Under the pieces are notes generated by a model. That model was not told the DNA's origin. It was given only the letters and a program-made list of their open reading frames with translations, and ran no database searches. Source: Acidimicrobiaceae bacterium (GTDB lineage Bacteria > Actinomycetota > Acidimicrobiia > Acidimicrobiales > RAAP-2). Taken from it: DNA of 11,971 nucleotides. The DNA lies in the NCBI GenBank assembly GCA_030838245.1, contig JAUTXB010000073.1, positions 1-11,971 of the forward strand, written 5' to 3'. A program made the translations under genes and the position numbers. This document shows positions 5,682 through 11,971 of the stretch, in pieces; the stretch's first letter is position 1, and each line of letters begins with the position of its first letter.

Positions 5682-7121
5682 ATGACCGCCGTCGTCACGG
5701 ATGTCGCCCCTGACGTGCCACCTGATTCGGTGGTGGAATCTCCGACCGTTGGTGGGTCGATGCGGCGTCGCCGCTTCGCTGGGGCCTTGACGGGGATCGT
5801 GACCGTAGCTCTGGCCTTCCGTGTCGGCTACGTCCTGATCTTCACCCAGTACCAGAACAACAAGATCTACGACTCCTTTTGGTACGGGGTGACGGCCAAC
5901 GAATTGAAGATGGGCCAGTTCTTCCGCGGGCCGTTGGTCACCACGCCCTCGGCCGCTCACCCGCCCTTGACATCCATCCTGGCCGGCTCGGTCAACTTCC
6001 TCATCGGCCTTCACGCAGGGACGACGTTCCAGCGCCTGGTCATGGCCGTTCTGGGTGCCGGCGTGGTCCTCTGCGTGGGCCTGCTCGGGCGCTCGGTGGC
6101 CGGTCCCTGGGTCGGCCTGGTCGCCGCCGGGCTGGCCGCAGTTGCCCCCAATTTCTGGATGCCCAGCGGCATCATCATGTCGGAGACACCGGCCATGCTG
6201 TTCATGGCCCTGATCCTCTTGGCCGTCACACGTCTCCTGCGATCGCCGACGATGGTCATGGCCGCGCTGCTCGGTGCGGCATGTGGTGCCGAAGCCCTGG
6301 TCAGAGCAGAACTGCTCCTGTTCGTGCCCTTCTTGCTCGTGCCGGCGGTCTTGACGGCCGGCACTGCGCCGCTCCGCCGAAAGCTGGGTCTGCTGGCCGT
6401 AGGGATACTGGCCTCTGCCATCGTCGTGGCCCCATGGGTCGGTCGGAACCTGGCCACGTTCACCGACGCCACGTACATCTCGACCGGCGACGGGTTGGCG
6501 CTGCTCGGCGCCAACTGCGCCCAGACATACCACGGGCCGAATCTGGGATCGTGGAGTCTCGGCTGCTCGATGTCGGCGCCGAGCCGAGGTGACGAATCGG
6601 TGCAGTCCTCGCGCGCCCAGCACACCGCCGTCCAGTACGCCGAGCATCACGCCGGGCGACTTCCGGTGGTAGTCCTGGCCCGAGTAGGCCGGTTGTGGGA
6701 CTTCTACGGGCCCATCCAGATGGCGAACGTCGACGCCAACGAAGGCCGGCCCGTGCCGGCGTCGCTGGCCGGGCTGGGCTTCTACTACGCCCTCTTACCC
6801 TTGGGCATCGCCGGCATCGTCATCTACCGCCGCCGCCGGATTCGCCAGTGGTTCCTGCTCGTACCGGCGGGCGTCGTCACCGTGGTCGCCGCCCTGGTCT
6901 ACGGACTGGTCCGTTTCCGGGCGCCCTTCGAGGTCTGCCTCGTCGTGCTGGCCGCTCCGCCCCTGGTGCTCCTGGGCCAAGGACTGGGCCGTCGGATCGA
7001 GAGGCGCCGGGCGCGGCGCCGGAGCCAGGATCCCAGCGGCGGTCGGCGGGGAGCGCATGCACCCGGGGCCCATGCCTCGAGGGCAGGGCCAGTGAGCCCC
7101 CGGCCGGACGGTACCGGCTGA
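5682..7121 (+). CDS. GT-C membrane glycosyltransferase (ArnT/PMT-like, GT39-type)
   Basis: A 479-residue polytopic membrane protein. After a polar 30-residue N-terminus and TM1 (about 32-56), the first periplasmic loop carries IYDSFWYG with D64, the position of the catalytic aspartate in GT-C enzymes, and then SAAHPPLTS (90-98), the HPPL motif of ArnT/PMT-like proteins. Further features are IIMSETPAM (164-172), ALVRAELLL (205-213), VAPWVGRN (249-256) and RFRAPFE (411-417), usual in this bacterial family. About 9-11 hydrophobic segments are recognisable. Such enzymes transfer a sugar from a polyprenyl-phosphate donor to an acceptor on the outer face of the membrane. The Arg-rich tail (437-479) has no domain I know. 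AGGAA 8 nt before the ATG supports the start. Donor and acceptor are unknown; no glycan cluster is present nearby. Confidence 0.85.
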   Translation: MTAVVTDVAPDVPPDSVVESPTVGGSMRRRRFAGALTGIVTVALAFRVGYVLIFTQYQNNKIYDSFWYGVTANELKMGQFFRGPLVTTPSAAHPPLTSILAGSVNFLIGLHAGTTFQRLVMAVLGAGVVLCVGLLGRSVAGPWVGLVAAGLAAVAPNFWMPSGIIMSETPAMLFMALILLAVTRLLRSPTMVMAALLGAACGAEALVRAELLLFVPFLLVPAVLTAGTAPLRRKLGLLAVGILASAIVVAPWVGRNLATFTDATYISTGDGLALLGANCAQTYHGPNLGSWSLGCSMSAPSRGDESVQSSRAQHTAVQYAEHHAGRLPVVVLARVGRLWDFYGPIQMANVDANEGRPVPASLAGLGFYYALLPLGIAGIVIYRRRRIRQWFLLVPAGVVTVVAALVYGLVRFRAPFEVCLVVLAAPPLVLLGQGLGRRIERRRARRRSQDPSGGRRGAHAPGAHASRAGPVSPRPDGTG

Positions 7122-7199
7122 CCACGACCGGAGAGGGCTGCGCGTCCGATCCCTCGCACGAGATGCCGAGCCACGAGTGGTAAGGGGTAGACAAGGGCG

Positions 7200-8246
7200 G
7201 TGACAACTCTGCAGCGAACGTTCGCCAGCGACAACTACGCCGGCATCCACCCGGAGGTCCTGGACGCCATCGCAGCGGCCAACGTCGGCCATGCCCCTTC
7301 CTACGGCGCCGACGACGTGACCAGCGAGGCCACCGAGCTCTTTCGACAGCACTTTGGTGACGATGCGCAGGTGTTCTTCACCTTCAACGGGACCGGCGCC
7401 AATGTGGTCGGGCTTCAATCCCTGCTCCGCTCCTTCGAGGCGGTCATTTGCGCCGAAAGCGCGCACATCAACGTCGATGAATGCGGCGCACCGGAACGGT
7501 TCCTCGGCAGCAAGCTGATCCCCGTGGCCACTCCGGATGGGAAGCTCACCCCCGATCTGGTCGACGCGGCCGTCACCGGAACGGGCGACGAGCACCGCGT
7601 CCAGCCCCGGGTGGTCTCGATCAGTCAGTCGACCGAGGTCGGTACCTGTTACAGCGTCGAGGAGGTCACGGCACTGGGCCGGTCGGCTCATGATCGTGGG
7701 ATGTGGCTGCACCTCGATGGCGCCCGGCTGTCCAACGCCGCCGCCCATCTCGGGGTCGGGCTGGGCGCTTTCGGCTCCGGTGCCGGCGTCGACGTCCTGT
7801 CCTTTGGGGCGACCAAGAACGGAGCCATGGGCGCCGAGGCGGTGGTCTCCTTCCGCCCCTCGGACCAGTCCACGCTGCCCTTCATCCGCAAGCAGTCCAT
7901 GCAGCTTGCCTCCAAGATGCGATTCGTGGCCGCCCAATTCAAGGCGCTTCTGTCGGAGGACCTGTGGCGACGCAACGCAGACCATGCCAACCGGATGGCG
8001 GCTCGGCTGGCCGCCGGCGTCGCCCGGACGCCTGGGGTGACCATCGCCTATCCGGTCGAGGCCAACGGTGTCTTCGCTGCCCTTCCGCCCGGTGTGACCG
8101 AGCAGCTCCAGGGTCAGTACCCGTTCTATGTCTGGGACCCTCCCTCGGGGGTGGTGCGATGGATGACGTCCTTCGACACCACCGAGCAGGACGTCGATCA
8201 ATTCGTGGACCTGGTGGCAAGGGTGATGGGCGAGAGTCGGCAATAG
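7200..8246 (+). CDS. Low-specificity L-threonine aldolase (PLP-dependent, beta-eliminating lyase family)
   Basis: A 348-residue fold-type I PLP enzyme. Its family cleaves L-threonine or allo-threonine to glycine and acetaldehyde. Visible hallmarks are FASDNYAGIHPEV (8-20), HAPSYGADD (31-39), the phosphate-binding FNGTGANV (62-69), ESAHINVDECGAPE (86-99) with the cofactor-stacking His89, HLDGARLSNAAA (171-182) with Asp173 and Arg176, and the Schiff-base lysine K206 in SFGATKNGAMGAE. The C-terminal part ends in VRWMTSFDTTEQDVDQF, usual for the family. Length is normal and the protein is cytoplasmic. The start is the GTG at 7200. No well-spaced Shine-Dalgarno precedes it; a TAGACA box 6 nt upstream would permit leaderless transcription. 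No glycine or serine metabolism genes adjoin it. Reaction class is secure; stereopreference cannot be read here. Confidence 0.93.
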   Translation: MTTLQRTFASDNYAGIHPEVLDAIAAANVGHAPSYGADDVTSEATELFRQHFGDDAQVFFTFNGTGANVVGLQSLLRSFEAVICAESAHINVDECGAPERFLGSKLIPVATPDGKLTPDLVDAAVTGTGDEHRVQPRVVSISQSTEVGTCYSVEEVTALGRSAHDRGMWLHLDGARLSNAAAHLGVGLGAFGSGAGVDVLSFGATKNGAMGAEAVVSFRPSDQSTLPFIRKQSMQLASKMRFVAAQFKALLSEDLWRRNADHANRMAARLAAGVARTPGVTIAYPVEANGVFAALPPGVTEQLQGQYPFYVWDPPSGVVRWMTSFDTTEQDVDQFVDLVARVMGESRQ

Positions 8247-8255
8247 GTCCAGCTC

Positions 8256-8278
8256 CGCCATGTCTTGATCAGATGGCG
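8256..8278 (+). other. Inverted repeat after the threonine aldolase gene, weak terminator candidate
   Basis: CGCCAT and ATGGCG form a perfect 6-bp stem around an 11-nt loop, 10 nt after the stop codon. There is no following T-run, so an intrinsic terminator is only possible, not shown. Confidence 0.25.
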
Positions 8279-8386
8279 TGGGCGACGTGCCGGTGACGGT
8301 GGCCGCGCCGTGGGCCCGGATTCCTCGCCGACCAAGAGGCGGTGACACCTGCCATCTCCGTCGCCGCGCCTCGAATGTTCGTCTTG

Positions 8387-8392
8387 TACCGT
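8387..8392 (+). promoter_or_regulatory. Possible -10 box (TACCGT) for the Kelch-repeat gene
   Basis: TACCGT in TTGTACCGTTAGG fits TANNNT and is identical to the hexamer at 4160. Transcription would start near 8400, leaving a leader of about 46 nt with GGAGG at 8431-8435, 10 nt before the ATG. The remainder of the 199-bp gap holds nothing else I can name. Confidence 0.4.
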
Positions 8393-8445
8393 TAGGACGC
8401 GCCGGATCGGCGCATCGGGGAGTGCACAGTGGAGGTTGAGGTTCG

Positions 8446-9996
8446 ATGGCCAGGTGTCGCGTCCGAAAGATCCGAGCGATCCCCCGGCTGCGACGGCCGG
8501 CTGCTGTCGCCCTCACCTTTGCCGCGTCGGTGTCGATCATCCTGGGACTTGCGCCGACGACGGCCGGTGTTGCCGGCGCCTCGACGGCATCGGCCAGCTT
8601 CATGCCGACGTGGTTTCCGCTGTCACCGGCCACCAGCCCCGGCCCGCGAGATTCTCCGGCGGTCGCCTTCGATTCCGGGACGGGGCAGCTGCTCCTCTTC
8701 GGCGGACGCACCGATACGGGCAACTTCGGAGACACCTGGAACTGGGACGGCTCCAACTGGAACCAGCTGTCGCCGTCCATCAGCCCATCACCCCGCAACT
8801 ACGCGGCGATGGGCTACGACCAGTCGACCGGGCAGATGATCCTCTTCGGTGGATCGAGCAGCAACGGGCCGTTGGGCGACACGTGGGTGTGGACCGGCAC
8901 CACCTGGGTGGCACAGGCTCCGGCGACGAGCCCACCGGCGCGGGCATTCGCCTCGATGGCTTACGACCAGGCGACCGGGCAGTTGATCCTCTTCGGCGGT
9001 ACCGGCACGGGCGGCTCCCCACTCGGCGACACCTGGACGTGGACCGGCTCGACGTGGACGCAGCTGTTTCCGACGACGAGCCCGTCAGCCCGGTCGTTCG
9101 CGTCGATGGCCTACGACCGCAGCCGAAGTAGCGCCGATCTGATCCTCTTCGGCGGATCGACCGCACCGGGCCCGACCTACCTGGGGGACACCTGGGCCTG
9201 GGACGGGACGAACTGGGCCAACCTCGCTCCGGCCACCAGTCCCCCCATCCGCGACTCGGCCTCGATGGCCGATGACCCGAATACAGGCCAGATGATGCTC
9301 TTCGGCGGATCCGACGCCAGCGTCCATTTCGGCGACACGTGGGAATGGGACGGTTCGACCTGGGCCCAGTTGACCCCGACCATGAGCCCACCAGCCCGGT
9401 ACTCTGCTCGGCTCACCTACGACGCCACCACCGCGCAACTGGTGCTCTTCGGCGGTGATTCGGCCTCGGGCCCGAAACTGGCCGATACCTGGCTGTGGGG
9501 CATCCCGACCAGCCCGCCACGCAGCTCGGTCGCCGGTGCCCGGCTTGCCGCCACGCCGGACGGATCCGGGTATTGGATCGCCGGACCTCGAGGCTCGGTC
9601 ACGACATTTGGGACGGCCATGTTCCACGGCTCACTGGAGGGCCAGGCGCTCAACCAGCCTGTGGTGGGGATGACGGCCAGCCCCGACGGGCAGGGCTACT
9701 GGCTGGTCGCCTCCGACGGTGGCGTGTTCTCCTTCGGCGACGCCTCGTTCTTCGGCTCGATGGGCGGGGCCCCGCTCAATCAGCCGGTGGTGGGGATGAC
9801 GGCCACCCCCGACGGGCAGGGCTATTGGCTGGTCGCCTCCGACGGGGGCGTGTTCTCCTTCGGCGACGCATCGTTCTATGGCTCGACGGCCGGCCTGTCC
9901 CTCGGCGTCGCGGCGGTCGGTCTCATCGTCACGCCGAGCGGCAACGGCTATGCCGTCGTCGACTCCAACGGAGCCATCACGCGCTTTCCGGGGTAA
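8446..9996 (+). CDS. Secreted protein: six Kelch repeats plus C-terminal 42-residue repeats
   Basis: 516 residues. An Arg/Lys-rich start, a hydrophobic core (about 19-37) and a STASA site near 46-50 form a signal peptide, so the protein is exported. Six Kelch-like units follow at about 49-residue spacing, each with a (L/M)xLFGG strand and a GDTWxWxGxxW strand: LFGG at about 84, 133, 182, 234, 285 and 334. Six blades suggest a beta-propeller. The units are joined by Ser/Pro-rich SPxxR turns. Residues 361-516 are a second, unrelated repeat: units 361-402, 403-444 and 445-486 of exactly 42 residues plus a 30-residue partial copy, built on TPDGQGYWLVASDGGVFSFGDASFFGS. I know this repeat from secreted acidimicrobial proteins; its function is unknown. 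Propeller proteins bind ligands or act as galactose-oxidase-like enzymes, but no catalytic residues can be assigned. A surface binding role is inferred. Confidence 0.85.
   Translation: MARCRVRKIRAIPRLRRPAAVALTFAASVSIILGLAPTTAGVAGASTASASFMPTWFPLSPATSPGPRDSPAVAFDSGTGQLLLFGGRTDTGNFGDTWNWDGSNWNQLSPSISPSPRNYAAMGYDQSTGQMILFGGSSSNGPLGDTWVWTGTTWVAQAPATSPPARAFASMAYDQATGQLILFGGTGTGGSPLGDTWTWTGSTWTQLFPTTSPSARSFASMAYDRSRSSADLILFGGSTAPGPTYLGDTWAWDGTNWANLAPATSPPIRDSASMADDPNTGQMMLFGGSDASVHFGDTWEWDGSTWAQLTPTMSPPARYSARLTYDATTAQLVLFGGDSASGPKLADTWLWGIPTSPPRSSVAGARLAATPDGSGYWIAGPRGSVTTFGTAMFHGSLEGQALNQPVVGMTASPDGQGYWLVASDGGVFSFGDASFFGSMGGAPLNQPVVGMTATPDGQGYWLVASDGGVFSFGDASFYGSTAGLSLGVAAVGLIVTPSGNGYAVVDSNGAITRFPG
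9652..9903 (+). repeat. Tandem 126-bp coding repeat (two near-identical copies)
   Basis: Copies 9652-9777 and 9778-9903 differ at 16 of 126 positions by hand count (about 87% identity); the first 33 codons differ at only six positions. A diverged copy precedes them at 9526-9651 and a partial one follows to 9993. The even 42-codon period shows recent in-frame duplication within the Kelch-repeat gene. Confidence 0.9.
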
Positions 9997-10006
9997 CCCG
10001 ACTCGC

Positions 10007-11971
10007 TTACTGCTCGGCCAGGATCGCCGCCAACTCGGCCAGCGGATCTCGGACAATGGGACCGGTGGTCTCGACGAGTGCCCTGGTGATGAGCCCGTTG
10101 AACGGGTACGGGGCGCGATATCCCGGTCCGACCGCCGGTCCCCACTCGTAGCCACAGGTCAGGCCGACGCCCACCCCATTGAAACCCGAAGGAGTGAACC
10201 GGGGAAGGGTTCCTCGGGCCACCGTCTCGCCGTCGCAGCCCAGCACCATGGAACCGCCCAGCCCGTCGTCCTTGTCGAACTCGAAGGTCACGGAATGTTC
10301 GCCCGGTGGGAGCGGACCGTCGGCCTCGATGATGTGGCTCTCCTTGCCGTACAGGTTGTGCACGTAGCGGAGCCGCCCGTCGAAGACGTGGAACGACCAT
10401 CCGCCCAGGGCACAGCCGAGGGCGAGCAAGACGCCTTGCGGGACCACACCGGAGGGAACGCTGACATCGACGATGAGGGCGTGTGAGCGGTTGCGGACAT
10501 TGGCCGCCACCTGCTCGGGCACGGGAGCAGCACCGGGGAAATAGCGGAACCGGGACCGTGGACGGCGACGGTCGGGCTTGGGGTGGGCGAGTGTCCACAG
10601 CACCCGGTTGTCCAGTGGGAGAACCTGGTTCCGCCGGGCCTCGTCCCACCACAGGGCCACCAGCTCGGCCACCCGATCGGGGTGCTCCCCGGCCAGGTCG
10701 CGTGACTCCGACAGGTCCGCCGCCACATGGTAGAGCTCCCAGACGTCGTCTTCGAAGGAAGCGTTCGGGTCGAGGCCGTCGTCATAGAGCGGCCCGACCG
10801 GGTGGAAGGTGACCGCCTTCCAGCCGCGGTGGTAGATGGCGCGGGACCCGAACATCTCGAAGTGCTGGGTGACGTGACGCTCGGGGGCCGACGCTCCATC
10901 GGGGCCGAGCAGGTAACCGAAACTGGTCCCGTCGATCGTCGACTGTCGAACCGACTCGATCTCGTTGGGTGCCTGCACCCCGGCCAGCTCGAGGACGGTG
11001 GGGAGCACATCGATGGCATGTGCGAACTGATGGCGGATGCCCCCGGCCACGCCGGCCAGCTTCGCCGGCCAGCTCACAATGCAGGGATCGGCCACTCCTC
11101 CCTGGTGGACCTCGCGCTTCCAGCGCTTGAACGGCGTGTTGCCGGCCATCGTCCAGCCCCAGGGATAGTTGTTGTGGCTCAGCGGGCCACCGATCTCGCC
11201 CAGGCGGTCGTACATCTCAGCCGTTCCCGCCGGGTCGAGGTTGGACAGGCGCACGTCGTTGATGGACCCCTCGGGGCCACCCTCGGCGCTGGCCCCATTG
11301 TCGGAGACCACCAGGATCAACGTGTCATCGAGCTCGCCCAGCTCGTCGACGAAGTCGACCACCCGGCCCAGCTGGTGATCGGTGTGGGAGAGGAATCCGG
11401 CGAAACACTCCATGAAGCGAGCGGCCACGGCGCGTTGTCGGTCGTCGAGCGTGTCCCAGGCCGGTACCCACGATGGTCGAGGGCTGAGGACGGTCCCCGG
11501 GGGCACGATCCCCAGGTCCAGTTGCCGTGCGAGCGTGCGCTCGCGCCACGCGTCCCACCCGTCGTCGAACGCACCCGCATAGCGTTCGATCCACTCGGCG
11601 GGGGCGTGATGGGGTGAGTGACAGGCGCCGGTGGCGAAGTAGAGAAAGAACGGCTGGTCGGCGTCCACGGCCCGCAGGTCGGACAGGAACTCGATTGCCC
11701 GGTCGGCCAGGTCCTCGCTGAGATGGTAGCCGTCCTCGATCGTCGTGGCCGGTCGAACCGAATGATTGTCGTGGTACAGGGCGGGAGCGAATTGATGGGT
11801 CTCGCCGCCGTGGAACCCGTACCAGCGGTCGAACCCTCGGCCCAGCGGCCAGGTCGAGCGCGGGGCGGCCATATGCGTCTCGTCCTCGGGAGTGAGGTGC
11901 CACTTGCCCACGGCGTAGCTGGCATATCCCCGGGTGCGCAGGATCTCACCCAGGAACCCGTTCTCCTTGGG
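10007..11971 (-). CDS. Arylsulfatase, sulfatase family (N-terminus beyond the window)
   Basis: The last 654 residues of a large arylsulfatase, reading in from the right edge. The visible part opens with NGFLGEILRTRGYASYAVGK and the family motif GKWHLTPEDE (22-31). It continues with GFDRWYGFHGGETHQF, GACHSPHHAP (about 115-124), the metal-binding LVVSDNGASAEGG (about 220-232), NNYPWGWTMAGNTPFKRWK and KREVHQGGVADP, and HAIDVLPTVLELAG (318-331). This resembles the Pseudomonas AtsA type, which hydrolyses sulfate esters. A C-terminal beta-rich domain (about 510-640) with NGVGVGLTCGYEWGP is also typical of long sulfatases. The C/S-x-P-x-R active-site motif, matured to formylglycine, and any signal peptide lie outside the window. 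No maturase gene is visible. The stop faces the Kelch gene stop, 10 bp apart. Substrate unknown. Confidence 0.92.
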   Translation of the reverse strand, partial: PKENGFLGEILRTRGYASYAVGKWHLTPEDETHMAAPRSTWPLGRGFDRWYGFHGGETHQFAPALYHDNHSVRPATTIEDGYHLSEDLADRAIEFLSDLRAVDADQPFFLYFATGACHSPHHAPAEWIERYAGAFDDGWDAWRERTLARQLDLGIVPPGTVLSPRPSWVPAWDTLDDRQRAVAARFMECFAGFLSHTDHQLGRVVDFVDELGELDDTLILVVSDNGASAEGGPEGSINDVRLSNLDPAGTAEMYDRLGEIGGPLSHNNYPWGWTMAGNTPFKRWKREVHQGGVADPCIVSWPAKLAGVAGGIRHQFAHAIDVLPTVLELAGVQAPNEIESVRQSTIDGTSFGYLLGPDGASAPERHVTQHFEMFGSRAIYHRGWKAVTFHPVGPLYDDGLDPNASFEDDVWELYHVAADLSESRDLAGEHPDRVAELVALWWDEARRNQVLPLDNRVLWTLAHPKPDRRRPRSRFRYFPGAAPVPEQVAANVRNRSHALIVDVSVPSGVVPQGVLLALGCALGGWSFHVFDGRLRYVHNLYGKESHIIEADGPLPPGEHSVTFEFDKDDGLGGSMVLGCDGETVARGTLPRFTPSGFNGVGVGLTCGYEWGPAVGPGYRAPYPFNGLITRALVETTGPIVRDPLAELAAILAEQ

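Noticed and set aside
6795..8798. A 667-codon open frame on the minus strand
   Set aside because: It lies antisense to the glycosyltransferase end, the threonine aldolase and the Kelch gene start, all of which have strong family motifs. Its translation is low-complexity and matches nothing; it is a product of GC-rich codon use.
9989..10000. CGGG-GTAA-CCCG hairpin as a terminator
   Set aside because: Only four base pairs and no T-run; too weak to call.
11042..11075. Repeated GCCGGCCAGC in the sulfatase gene
   Set aside because: Short GC-rich repeat explained by coding for an Ala/Gly-rich stretch (WPAKLAGVAGG).
10727..11617. A 296-codon plus-strand open frame
   Set aside because: Entirely antisense to the sulfatase, whose catalytic-domain motifs on the minus strand are unambiguous.
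1..11971. Search for a new defence, toxin-antitoxin, CRISPR or mobile system
   Set aside because: No nuclease, transposase, recombinase, toxin pair, array or attachment-site structure was found; the genes are ordinary metabolic and envelope functions.

Overview
The window is high-GC DNA (C or G at most third codon positions) from an actinobacterium, most likely class Acidimicrobiia. The best clue is the secreted protein at 8446-9996: its C-terminal 42-residue repeats, built around GYWLVASDGGVFSFGDA, are, from memory, typical of secreted proteins in that class. TANNNT boxes just upstream of some start codons, which suggest leaderless transcripts, also fit. No tRNA, rRNA, CRISPR array, transposase or phage gene was found.

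Layout. (a) 1-1224 looks eroded. It holds the 3' part of a RibD-C/dihydrofolate-reductase-like gene that seems to have lost its glycine-rich cofactor loop, a truncated MmgE/PrpD fragment on the minus strand, and about 340 bp with no recognisable gene. (b) 1225-4140, plus strand: an NTF2/SnoaL-like protein, a cysteine-rich putative metal-binding protein (YkgJ/DUF3109-like) and a complete aldehyde dehydrogenase. (c) 4141-7121, plus strand: a short leader with two overlapping small ORFs, a membrane protein resembling a potassium channel with an atypical filter, and a GT-C (ArnT/PMT-like) membrane glycosyltransferase. (d) 7200-8246, plus strand: an L-threonine aldolase-type PLP lyase. (e) 8446-9996, plus strand: a secreted protein with six Kelch repeats and a second 42-residue repeat domain. 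(f) 10007-11971, minus strand: a large arylsulfatase, converging on the Kelch gene with 10 bp between stop codons and cut by the right edge before its active-site Cys/Ser.

The genes do not form one evident pathway. Gaps of about 80-200 bp separate the plus-strand genes, so most are probably transcribed independently. Enzymes (ALDH, threonine aldolase, sulfatase) sit among envelope or secreted proteins (channel-like protein, glycosyltransferase, Kelch protein). No defence system, biosynthetic cluster or mobile element is visible. The points most worth checking are the gene decay at the left edge, the overlapping small ORFs before the channel-like gene, the TVGT pore-like motif, the two-repeat secreted protein and a perfect palindrome before the glycosyltransferase.
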